64,000 nt of DNA, taken from NCBI GenBank assembly GCA_028532985.1, contig JANCIK010000001.1, positions 3,968,001 through 4,032,000 on the forward strand, in the 5' to 3' direction. This DNA comes from Stropharia rugosoannulata (lineage: Eukaryota > Basidiomycota > Agaricomycetes > Agaricales > Strophariaceae). Shown here one piece after another: positions 24,082 through 34,910 of this stretch (the first letter of the stretch is position 1; every line of letters begins with the position of its first letter). The position numbers were made by a program, and so were the translations under genes. The notes below the pieces were generated by a model. The model worked only from the letters and a program-made list of their open reading frames with translations, was not told the origin of the DNA and did no database searches.

Positions 24082-24507
24082 TGTTGGAATTCCGAGAGTC
24101 AAGGACAAATAACGACACGAGGATTGCCGCCGCCACGCGGAGTTCTTTCTGTGTCATATGTATATTTTTAGCACTCTCGTTACCTATGCAATTGCTAGCT
24201 TCGATTACTAGCTATTTAACTACACGTTCATACGTACTTAAAAACCTTTTACTCTTCATGTTTCTTACTACTTGTGAATGCTCTTCTCGAGCTCTTATTC
24301 TTCTCATTTTCAGTATATAATGTTGTGCATAAATCTGCTGCACCTCAGTCGTTTGCACCCTCTTCGAGGCAACGAGCTGAGGTGAGCACAAGTTCTTTTA
24401 CTCATATTTATGTACTCGTATTTACATGACTTTGTAGGCTATTCTTACAGGTAAATACACAGTCGTTTGCACCCTCTTCGAGGCAACGAGCTGAGGCTAT
24501 TCTTACA
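24082..24507 (+). repeat. copia 3' LTR (426 bp)
   Basis: Same length as the 5' LTR and no difference seen on reading, including the internal 36-bp duplication and the 56-bp intron-like block. Followed by target duplication CTCTC. Confidence 0.95.
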
Positions 24508-24512
24508 CTCTC

Positions 24513-25297
24513 AGCAGAGGCTGGCAACACAACAGGATCAGGTTGTGCTCAGCGGAGTAGTCATCAAAACGCCCAGCAGAGGCACATGCGCTCAGCGGGC
24601 CTTTGGTCCAGCATTGCTAGTATTTACTCTCCACCTAAATTAGTACACAGCATGCATCTATATAAACTTGTAATTGTAACTACGGAAATTAAGCAATTGT
24701 CTACCCACTAGATCTGTGTGCTGGGTTCTGTCCCAGGCTGTCAGCAGGCTGTGTTTAGCTTTTGTTAGGGTTTTAACTGTGAAGTATTTGTGAATCATAG
24801 GAGTTTTGGAGAGCTTCTGGCCACCGGGTCATTTGGAGAACTCAGTGAGGAGTCAGTACAACCATGTACGGAAACTTGCGCTGTAGTGTTTAGACTGTGA
24901 GACTGCACTGCCGGGTGAAAGACTTTGGAGAGTCTGTGCATCACACGAGGTCACCAGACCCAGAAGTGCGTGCAGCGAAGCCGTTTGCTAAAAACAACTT
25001 ATTTCATTTATCATTTTGCTTAGTGCACGCCACTAGCAACCGGACTCTATCCGAGATTTACTAGAATTAAACCCCTCCTTACAAACAAACTTGCAGGCAC
25101 TACTTGCTATTACAAAGACTAGAGGACACAAGGTGCACACATCACACACCCAGAACAGGAACCAGAGCAGAGCATAGATTATACTAGCCATTTAGTTGAG
25201 GGTGTTCACTCAATCTAAGGGATAGGATCTTGCTCTGCTGGGTGTGTGTGTGTTTGTGTTTTGCAATTTCGAGTCTAGCTACACAGTAGACCTCTCA
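24513..25297 (-). mobile_element. decayed gypsy LTR, inverted arm
   Basis: The continuation of the LTR interrupted by copia. On the minus strand it ends with the LTR terminus TGAGAGGTCTACTG (boundary 25297). It pairs as an inverted repeat with 17349-17956. CpG sites of the young LTR are mostly TpG or CpA here. Confidence 0.75.
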
Positions 25298-25392
25298 GCG
25301 TCGCTCAATCTAGGGGATAGGATCTTGCTCTGCTGGGGTTGTCTGTGTTGTGTTCCTTGTGATTTGAGTCTAACCCTGAGGCAGACCTCTCA
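25298..25392 (-). mobile_element. second truncated LTR terminus
   Basis: Another copy of the first ~95 bp of the same LTR family, again in minus orientation and starting TGAGAGGTCTGCCTC at 25392. It abuts the previous fragment, so two LTR ends lie in tandem. Confidence 0.65.
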
Positions 25393-25680
25393 CCGCCTTA
25401 CTGAACTACACAGAATCCATATAATTTGGCATGAGACTTTCTCCATCCTTCACTACACCAACACTCTGCTTGCTCTCTGTCTCTGGCTACTTAACAAACC
25501 CATTTCCTCTAATGACTGGTCTATGCTGCTCAATCAACTCCTTTGTGACACTTGTGTCTAATTCACTTTACTCTTTACTCATACCAACACATATACTCAC
25601 GTTTATTGGTTGAGGGGTGCCACAGTGTCTGGGAAATGATGAATGAATCTGCAGTAAAAGTTAGCAAAACCCAGAAATTG

Positions 25681-26045
25681 CTAAACATTTTTTTTGTTCC
25701 ATGGATGGGGCCAGGAAGAGACAGCTTCAAGTTTCTTCATATCCATTTGCAGTTGTCCAAATGAGATGACAATACTGAGGTACTCGACTTCTGATGCTTC
25801 AAAGACACATTTCTTGGGTTTTAAACAGAGATGATTGTCCTTTAAGATATGGAGGACTTGTTTAGTCAAGATGCGATGAGTAGTCAGGTCATTTGTGAAG
25901 ATTAGAATGTCATCCATATAGATGATAACATGGCCTGTCAGAATGAGCTCACAGAATAAGTTGTTCATCATGAGTTTGGTGAGGTGGGCCTGTGTCTCCA
26001 TGCTTTCTCGATGTCCTTGCCTTGTCAGGATCCCCTCCTGACACA
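25681..26045 (-). pseudogene. Ty3/gypsy reverse transcriptase fragment
   Basis: About 107 codons covering the RT palm: HVIIYMDDILIFTND (catalytic YMDD box), LCLKPKKCVFEASEVEYL and a downstream SFGQLQMD. The rest of pol is missing. The YMDD type differs from the YIDD of the 16-kb element, so it comes from another gypsy lineage. Confidence 0.8.
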
Positions 26046-26146
26046 GTGTCTGTGCAAGTGGTCTAATTGCTGTGGGAGATATGAATAATCTAGAACTACT
26101 ACAAGTTTATAGTATGTTATGCTTATTTTATTTCCTTGGTACCTAG

Positions 26147-29100
26147 CTATAGATTGTCATATCCATCATCAGATGAATCCAGATCAAACTCATTTTCTGA
26201 CCATTCTTCTGCAGAAGATGAAGATGAAGTGTCATCATTGTCTGTGCTAGTATTACCAATGTCTCCATCTTCTTGAGGATTAAAATCATTGTTGTTATCA
26301 GTAGTCATTGCTATGTCATGTTCATCCTCTCCATTATTTGAAATGTCTTCTTCTTCCATGTTTTCAGAGTCATGGGACTCATTATAGGTGACTATTGTAT
26401 TGTCTTGAGTTATGTGTTCAGGAGAAGACATTTTTTGACAATGACCAATACCCATGCCAGTAAAGCGCATATACATGTCTCGATCAACAAATCTAAATAA
26501 AAGAAAGTCAGTCTTAAAAATACTAATTAATGGCAATCTTACATTCCAATATAGAAATTCATCCAATCTGATGTTACTTCACCATGTCTAGCCTCAGTTG
26601 GAAGTTGGGTAGTTAAAAGTGAATTTGTACGGCCATTATTGAATGTTGGTATCAAGTGACAGCCCCTAAGTACAAGACTTGGATCAAGAAACCCAAAGGC
26701 AAGATCGTCATCTTCAGGCACATAGCCTACCATAGGCAATTTTGCAGCTTTATGCCCATATGTGTATCCTGGCTCTATGCCTAACCAGCGTACCCAAAGA
26801 AAATCCATTTGCTGCCATGTAAAGCCAGTAGTAGAGGTAGAGGCTGTGCATCCAATATCTGCATGAAAAATGCCCAAAACTTGGGCATACCAAAAAGGAT
26901 GATCTTTAGTAGTAGAGCCTGCATTAGGAGAAATCATCATCACAAAAGGTCGAGTTTTGGGATTTATTATATCAAAGGCATGATGAATGTCGTAGGTGGT
27001 ATAGTTTATTCTTGCAGTTTGGTGCCGGTATATTGTAGAATTTTTCAGCCTTATTGTGTTACGTTCTTCATTAGAAAAGACACTAGGATCATCTCCATCA
27101 AAATCAAGTTTGCGGACTCGACCAAGTAAATGGTCTTGTAATTTAGGAATAAAGTTCTGTGAAGTTTAAATGTATTAGATTAGTTATAGTATCACAGACA
27201 CAAAGACTCAACCTTTTTGACAGGGTCATTATCTGCCACAAAAGTAAATATGTTTAGAGCATCATTGCGATTATGAGAAATTATGTGATGGTGTGAGAAA
27301 CATTCCTTGCTATATGTCTCCATGTATTCTTGCTGTTCCATTTGGCCTCTAAGAAGCTGTTGACGCATGTACCTCTTGCTGATTTGTTTTAGTGCATGCC
27401 GTTTGTTTGTCATTGCATATGCCTTTTTAATAGGTGCATGAGCAGCTTCTCCCTAGATTAACACAAATAATAAGTACCTCATAAAAAATAGGGAACATTG
27501 TGTACATACTAATTGAGTTGTATAGGAGTCAGTTGTGCCATATTGGCGGATATAGTCTACATAATCTCCAAGAGCATGGAACTTTGTGGTAGAAATATTG
27601 AGGCTTTTCTTCCGCTTGGATGATGTTGAGCCAGTTACTGAGTCTTTTATTGATGCATAATTTCCTACTTTCCGATGAACACAGGCTGCTGTTTCCTTTG
27701 GTAGTTCTACAGTGTCAAATTGTGAGCATGTGGTCTTACAAAATTGCCTCATTAGCTTTCCATATTCCACAATTAACTGATCTGTTTGCTTGAGTGTTGC
27801 CTCAGTGTGTATGCGAAGCTTTAGCAAAGAATGAAGCTCAGCAGTCCGGTAGAGTAGTTTCATGAGACACTTGTTATGGGGCATATCAAAAAGACCTTCA
27901 AATGCTGGAATAGAGCACTATGTATAAAACAAATTAATTCTTCTATAAAAGTGAATTAAATCTATACAAAACATACTTGTAAAATATCTTCAAAATCCCG
28001 AGCAGCAAGTTTCTTCATTTCTGAAACATTGGTTGAGAATTTGCGAATAGTGTCATTTCCAAACACATTGATTTCACGATACCTGTGTTTTATAAGTCAA
28101 GTTTTAGTTATTTTATTTTAGGAGGTAATTATAGTAAAATGCACCTGCGATCCAACTCTGTGACTTTGCTATCAACACCTTTTCCTGCTACATGAAGCAT
28201 TCGAATTAAGTGTATAAATAATGATTTCCAGACTCCAAGCTCAAATTCATGCATAAGATCTGGAACAAGCATTTTAAATGGATTGAAAGCTGAACCTAAA
28301 CACTCTGAAAAGGCATTCTTACACCAATTATTGAGTAACAGCTTGACACAGGGTAAAGAAAAAACACACAATAGTAGGAACACCAGAAAATGTTTTTAAC
28401 AGATTTTCCACAGCCTGGCTCCGAATTGCACGTGCCTGATGGTAAATAGCTTTACAAGCAGACTTGACATTTGATTCCATATACTGTCTGAGTTGTGAAT
28501 GACGTTTATTTTTATCATGTTGCAATCCTAGGCAATCCAATTGTGATTTGGGCACAAGGCATCGGGGACATGGATATAGACCTTTGGATCTGATTGTTGC
28601 CAAAAGAGCCCTATGTATTTAGCATAAATCAGTGAGCTGAGATCAAAGTGTATGTAAGTTGACATACTCACTTCTCAGGATAATCAGCAGAGTATGTGAA
28701 AAAACGTGGATAAACTCTCCGCTCAATACCATCACTGCACTTCACAGCAACTCCATACTGATACATATCCAGAAACTCGTCATCAAGAAGTATTTGCCAA
28801 ATGGAGTGCATTAGTTCCCTTCGACAGTGTGTTAATATATCGTTTTTTTGAGTCCGCCATTTGGCATGGAATTCTGATGCCATGTCATAAAATGAGTCTG
28901 GAAGCTATTAATTATGTCAACATATAAGAAATAAGGCATGACAAAATATTAACATACTGATGGTATATAAGCCAAGTGATGCATAGCTCCCGATTTTGGT
29001 AAGGCCTGGATGTATTTTGATAGGTTACCAAGCATCAAGTAAATAGGCCATGCTTTTGCATTTCCAAAATTTGTGAGATGTGTGGTGTCTGATGAAATCA

Positions 29101-30242
29101 TGAGAGCAGCAACTACTTTTTCAAGTTTGCATTCTGGGTTTCCAGGAGGGGACTTGCTATATTTTTGAAGATTTTCATGCTCCTCAATAAATGCATCTGA
29201 AGTAAAGAGTTCACCATATACTCGTTGGACTTTGTTATCTTGCTTTGTATCGGAATGGAAGAGTTTGAAAGGAGAGTAGTGCAAGTAGTGGGATAGCTGG
29301 TCTTGAAAAGCCTCAACTATTGTGGCAGTGAGGCTACGGTAGTAGAGACCAGGAATAGTAAAAACCTGGGGTGGAACTTTGACACTGCCTGAAGGGACCA
29401 AAATATCAACGGAAGCTTCCTTAAACTGACTTTTGATGCTGTTATCAATAGCAATAGCCTTGTCAAAGCGAGTATTCTCCCTATGAGCATCAAAATTGTC
29501 AAAATGACTTGGATCAAACTCAGGTTGTTGAATAACCTCCTTGATGAAAGTTGACACTTCACCCTCTGATTTCAAAGTACAGCCATTGTTCATCCAACAA
29601 ATTGTGCGCCAGATAGTAATATTAGCAAATGGCCAATACAATGGTTGGTCCTTGCTGGTGTCAATATTGTTATTAGGGCTTGAATGTTTGTCCAAATTGG
29701 CTAAATCCTCTAGAGACAATTCGCCACTTGGATCATAAGTTGGGCGCCATTCATAGTGTCTGGAGAGGCCAAAAGAGTTTGTAGGTGTAATGAACCTATC
29801 ATGGAGAGGAGATGTGACCCTTGGAATAGCTCTGATAGTTTCTTGTTCTTCAAAATTAGCAGGCATTAAAGGCTCTGGATAAGTATTAGCAAGTTGGGCG
29901 GGAATTCTGTAGCTGCGCTTAGGTTGGCCAACTGTGGCTGCCTGTGGTTCTGATGGAATACTCCCAATATTGGGTTGAATGGGTGTTAATAAACTCTGTT
30001 ACATAAATTGTTATATATATATAAAGGCAAATCCATTGTAAAATATCAAAACTTACAGCAAAACGTTTAGGTTGATGGCTTTGAAACAAATTTATATTGT
30101 CATTATCTCCAGAGATCCGATTTTGGTGTGATTTTGTGCGAGTTGCAAGGACATGAAGACACCCATGTCTATGCTTTGCTAATGAAGCAGGCTTAGAAAA
30201 TGTCTTTCCGCAGGTAGGCAGACATGAGAATTCTTGAGGCAT
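26147..30242 (-). CDS. Plavaka-type transposase, about 10 exons
   Basis: Plavaka is a CACTA-like cut-and-paste transposon lineage known from basidiomycetes. The product starts with a C2H2-like finger (FSCLPTCGKTFSKP...KHRHGCLH). It continues with PLYWPFANITIWRTICWMNNG, FTIPGLYYRSLTATI, PIYLMLGNLSKYI and a CX2C segment LYPCPRCLVPKSQL. Next are MLVPDLMHEFELGVWKS (catalytic Asp region) and YGTTDSYTTQLGEAAHAPIK. The C-terminus is a very acidic Asp/Glu/Ser tail. Introns seen include 29996-30056 and about 28906-28957; nine in all are needed and each keeps frame. No internal stop was found, so the gene may be functional. I could not identify the terminal inverted repeats. Confidence 0.85.
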
Positions 30243-30930
30243 GAGTATAGATTGAAGTCAATAGGGACACTAGTACAGAGTGGCAGGGTATGAAGAGAAA
30301 ACACAAGATATAAGCACAGCAGCAGTACATGTGTGAGGTACATGAAACCATAATAATTCCTCTGTTTTAAAGGAATGCAAGGTTATTTAAATTTGAAACT
30401 ATCCTTAAACTGGCAAGGCCTATTCACAGAAAACTGAACTGCGCGAGATACTAGTGTAAATGGTGTCCATAAATTAACAGTAGTGTAGCCACATTTGTTA
30501 AGACTCATGCCACAAGCCTGTTTGTGTCTTCAAACATGTTACTACGCATACTATTATTTAGTACTCTACTAAAAGTAGGCATATATCCATGTTTATTTCC
30601 CGTGATATGACTCGCGAATATACTAATTAGTAGCGCTAAATTACATTCTTCAACAATTCATGCTATAATTCGCTAGGCGCACAGCTCCCGCCTAATTCGC
30701 GCAGTCCCGCAATTTGCCCCATAGTAATCAAAGATAACATCTAACTGTTCAGGGCATCATAATGTGTGCTGCACAAGAGCGGGGACCTGAGTCAGATGGT
30801 TCACATAAGCTACCTACAAGAGCGGGCAGAAAAAATGGAGTAGCCCGGACTGGCTTTGGGGACCTGAGAGTCTAACTACAGAATGCCTAACATCATTTAG
30901 GGCCGTAACGCCGCTCTACAACAGCTGGGC
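30243..30930. other. spacer 5' of the Plavaka gene
   Basis: About 690 bp, AT-rich, no gene. It probably includes the 5' end of the Plavaka element, but no terminal inverted repeat could be matched to the 26-kb side. Confidence 0.4.
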
Positions 30931-31204
30931 GAAGAGAACTACGAGATCAAGGTTAGGGTAACGAGACTTGGAACGGCGTCTGAAGTCGCAAATATCACTT
31001 TAAAATTGTCTGAGCTAAAGCTCGCAGACCTTCCAGTTTGACAGATTAGCGGTCATAATCAATCAACGTGTTAATTGGCCTTCCGATCCACAGCGTCGTA
31101 GGAGGGAATGCTCTGTAGCATTCAACCCCCTTCAAAGACTGTCTGCGTATGGTTCGAGTCTGTTCAAGAATAATAGCGCCAGTGGCTTGAAATTGCACCG
31201 TTTG
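30931..31204 (+). repeat. 274-bp inverted repeat, left copy
   Basis: Matches the reverse complement of 60626-60899 over its full 274 bp with about two differences by eye. It includes hairpin A1 of the paired-hairpin family (31101-31131). Confidence 0.85.
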
Positions 31205-31830
31205 ATCCATCACATAGTGAGGAATTTCACGTACTGGAGTAAGTTAGGGGGGACAATATCGACCCCCTAGTATATTCACGCAGGTCGAAGAAGGCATAAT
31301 GATACGAACGAAGACGTCGAGTACACGACTTGACGGATTGGCGGCCGGGCGATTGACATGCCATATTTCCGTCCCTCCAGTCGACGATATCTCAGGAGAG
31401 AATGCTCTGCAGCATTCAACCTCCTTCAAACGTCTCAGTAAACTTCAAGTCCGTCCAAGAATAATAGAAGTGGGAGTATTTGTCAGAGCTGGCCAGGACT
31501 GGAGCAAGTTAGGGAGGACAATGAATGTCGACCCCCTGGTACATTCACGCAGGTCAAAGAAGACATAATGGTACGAACAAAGACGTCGAGTACACGACTT
31601 CATATTGCCGTCCCTCCAATCGACGATATCTCAGGAGGGAATGCTCTGCAGCATTCAACCCCCTTTCAAACGTCTCAGCAAAGCTCAAGTCCGTCGGCCA
31701 GCAGGACTGGAGCAAGTTAGGGAGGACAATGAATGTCGACCCCCTGGTAGTATATTTGCATGGCCTATGTATCGCTGCCTTCTAATCGACAGGATCTCAG
31801 GAGGGAATGTTTCGCATCATTCGACCTCCT
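31101..31830 (+). repeat. tandem alternating hairpin array
   Basis: Two hairpin types alternate. Type A is GAATGCT-CTGC-AGCATTC flanked by GGAGG and AACCCCC (31101, 31395, 31634, degenerate at 31799). Type B is GGGAGGACAATGAATGTC followed by GACCCCCT (31246, 31511, 31719). Centre spacing falls from about 145 to 80 bp. Short frames in between are not genes. Confidence 0.75.
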
Positions 31831-33023
31831 TCGAACACAGTTTGAATACGCTTTGGAATTTGCTGGTATCTACGGTGGAGAGGCAACCGGCACCTGCGAA
31901 AGTCTTGCGTAGCTACGAAATTCTGTACATTGACGCCTGTAAGGGGAGGACATGGAGAGCTGACTGTCTTGAAGTGGCTGCCAATGTTCATATACTGCAG
32001 CAAGTATGGGGAGAAGATGAATAGGACAATCGGATGTCTTAGTAATCGTCGGAGCAATCAAGCCGAGATCAATCTGTTAGCTCGGTGGCACGCGCGCGCG
32101 CGCACGCGGAAATACTTCAAGCTGATCAAGAACTTTGTGCGTACCTGTCTATATTTGAGGAAATAACACCAGGCTTGCATTGGGCTTGCACGAATGAAAC
32201 TTCAAATCAGTGAAAAGTCACTACATGATTGCAAGATATTAGAGAGATAAGGGTGCTGAGACTGGATGAATCATGTTACGAGACATGAGCTGGCAGATCT
32301 AAAATTATACGGCTTGACAGATGTACTTACATAGCAGCGGCCACAGCGCCTATGTAAGCGGCACCGATTCTTATGAACTTGTCAATAACAAACATAAATT
32401 AACAAATGGAAAACAAACGTCGTGTCCACATGGGCTATGTTTATCATGCTGGCAGTAATGAACTTAGTCAAGTTCCGCAATCTGAGCTAAAGACCAGAGG
32501 ACTGATTAAAAAGACAGTTCTGAAGTCCTGAGTCATCTATAATCTCGACTTTCAGCAAACGAATTGATTGATCTTTAGTAGGCCTGGGACATTGAAACAA
32601 TAGTTAGGCCGTAGGCGCAGCTCGTACTAAACACACCTCCTGTGGACACATCTGCATTGAAGAGGGGAAATGAGTTTTTCAGGAGGTCAGGTCAGGTTTG
32701 TGAAAGAAAGTGAAAGAATCGGAGGATTGAATATGACGAACTAGTTACAGTGGGAGCCTGGGGACTACTAGTAGTAGTAGCGATTCGGCACAGTTAGCGT
32801 TCAGTGGCTCTACCGGGTATGTACGTATCGTGACTACTAATTAGTATTGGGCTAACGTTGACTTGAACTTGGTGGTAGATAAGGTATTTCAACTTGCGTT
32901 TGTACTAGTACGGGTCTGGCAACAAAAGAGTATAATAAAATCGGTCCGTGAAATTTCGTGTTGACTAATGTAATTGTAAAAATAGAGCATGTATGCCAAC
33001 ATAATAAAGAATTTAGTGATTTT
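31831..33023. other. non-coding spacer
   Basis: About 1.2 kb with no supported gene. It includes a CG dinucleotide run near 32090-32107. Confidence 0.45.
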
Positions 33024-33971
33024 TCAAAGTGGTAATACCATCTTTGACTTGGAAGCATCCATTTTCTTCAACCGGTTCTTGCGGAAACGTTGTTGTAGAT
33101 ATTTACACTGTGTTGCTCTGGTTAAAGGCCCTTCGTCATCGTAAATATCCGTGTTGTAATGGTCCCGGGATACTCTTTCTGTCATAATTCGTCGACATTG
33201 TCCACAAACATGAAAGATTTCTCTGAACACCTCTAGCGGTACTCCTGAAGCATTATCAGCGTCATGGGCATCAAGCATGCGCATTGAAATATGCTGCCTT
33301 TGCGAAGGTGGACTGAATATGTCCGATGATATGCCTATCAAAGTCAAACGAAATCAGTCGCCACATGAGCAAGTACATTGATACTAATCACCTAACATAT
33401 CCAGACACCTGTGGTACGGAACAGTTCTTGTAGTCATGAAGTTAAGACATTCTTGACATCTGATGAATAATTTCCAAAATTCCTCTTCACCTAATCCATA
33501 CGCCGGAAGCCAGTCCAGACTCAAGAACTTCGAAAATGACGTGCTGTGTCGTCTTAGAGGATTGAACGTTGGAGACATATGTATATTCAAGCTGCGAGAG
33601 ATGTTCAGCATGCTGAGTCCTCCCATCTCCAATGGCTCGACCACCATTTCTGAAACTGCTTACGTGTACTTCAGAATTTAATTCAATATGAGCGGCTGAT
33701 TATGCGTACCCGCGGTCCTAGCGTATCGATTCCGACTATGCAACTGCGTTTTACAAGAGTTCTCGGTAATTGAGTTTCCTATCTGCTCAGAACAAACTGG
33801 GTTGGGACTGGGGGATAAAGGCGAAAGTGGGCGCATATAATAAGATCCTTTCCTCATGATAACGCGAGGCTTGAGCAGTGGCATTCCAGTATTCGAGAGG
33901 GAAGAGTGGATCATGGATGTTGGTTCAATGTTCCCGTCCGGTGTAGACTTGGAGCTGCTCAGCTTCGTCAT
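33024..33971 (-). CDS. protein with duplicated CX2C-MTxR motif, unknown
   Basis: Three exons (33971-33710, 33649-33392, 33334-33024) join in frame over 60- and 57-bp introns to 276 residues. The motif F-x2-(L/I)-F-x2-C-x2-C-x3-M-T-x-R-x5-H occurs twice. It reads FWKLFIRCQECLNFMTTR then PYH, and later FREIFHVCGQCRRIMTER then DH. Two Cys pairs with a following His suggest metal binding, and the repeat suggests internal duplication. The N-terminus is Ser/Pro-rich and disordered; the C-terminus is basic (RFRKNRLKKMDASKSK). I do not recognise the family. Confidence 0.65.
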
Positions 33972-34049
33972 TGGTGCAGTCGTTGACAAGACCGGTAATA
34001 AGCAGTCACAGACATGATGCTTTATATTAAGCTGAGAGGTTTTCCACAA

Positions 34050-34910
34050 CGCTGATTAATCTAATCTCTGAAAGGTTGGTTTGCCTCGTATTACATAAAT
34101 CTTTGACTCCCGGAGACTGGGCCCGCAGTCTAGCCGAAGATTCACGTCGGAACGAGTCAAGCCTTCATTTGTATCACTGCCGAGTGGGCGTCAAACTGCC
34201 AATAAGTAGCACTGCCGTATAAACCAGTATTTAGTAAGACTATATTGGTACTTTTAGAGGCGCAGCCATTCAATGACAATACATACATTAAAGGCCAGCC
34301 TTGTTCCCGAACCATTTGCAACTGTAGACTAGTAAACGAGCGTTTTTGTGATACTACTAGTACTCACCAGTACGGTACCCAAGTCCGAGAAACTCGTTTA
34401 CTAAAGTTGCTTTCATTTTTTTTCTGTCCTTGTCCCGCGCTTATACACCATCACGGTAGTACCCCCGCCAAAAGATAATGTTATGCTGTTGACAGAGGCA
34501 TGAACAGGCCCCATCACCGTGCTGAAAGATATTGATCAGCCCGGATGTCCCCTCCCAATTTGGTATTTTTGGCACAACACGCGTAAGCATACCAGGATCA
34601 AGTACAAGTCATTTTGCATTTCTTTCAGGGTGGTTTAAGGAGATGTCGGAATGGCTTGGGAGCGGCGACCCTTCATCTCAATGTGTTGTGAGAAAATGAC
34701 GGTAAGCATTCATAAAGTGCAGTCATGACAGTTACACATCAATAATAAGCAGCATCAGCATCAATTGATTGAACCCAATCACAAAAATAGTATGAGCGCC
34801 CGAACTCGGAGGTCGTTGTAAAAGAAAAGAGCAGAAAAGAATAGAAAACGGTTGAGAAAATGAATGGGAAGGGAAGAAATAAAAGATTAGTAACCAAGTA
34901 ATTTGTGACT
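34050..34910. other. intergenic spacer
   Basis: About 860 bp, no gene recognised. It should contain the promoter of the 33-kb gene and the 3' end region of the 35-kb gene. Confidence 0.45.

Larger units (their letters stand above)
19043..24507 (+). mobile_element. Ty1/copia LTR retrotransposon, complete, young
   Basis: A complete 5465-bp element: 5' LTR, primer-binding site, gag-protease frame, integrase-RT-RNase H frame, polypurine tract and 3' LTR. Flanking CTCTC (19038-19042 and 24508-24512) is a 5-bp target duplication, and the LTRs begin TG and end CA. It sits inside a decayed gypsy LTR. The two 426-bp LTRs look identical where compared, so insertion is recent. Domain order integrase before RT defines the copia group. 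One in-frame TGA splits the polyprotein. Confidence 0.95.

Noticed and set aside
31241..31750. TTAGGG words suggesting telomere repeats
   Set aside because: Single TTAGGG occurrences belong to hairpin B of the local repeat and never occur in tandem.
31101..31830. Possible CRISPR array from evenly spaced palindromic repeats
   Set aside because: Host is a fungus, two different hairpins alternate, spacing varies from 80 to 150 bp and the spacers are related to one another.
31230..32060. Several open frames over the 31-kb repeats
   Set aside because: They read through tandem hairpin repeats, share peptide repeats only because the DNA repeats, and shift frame between units.
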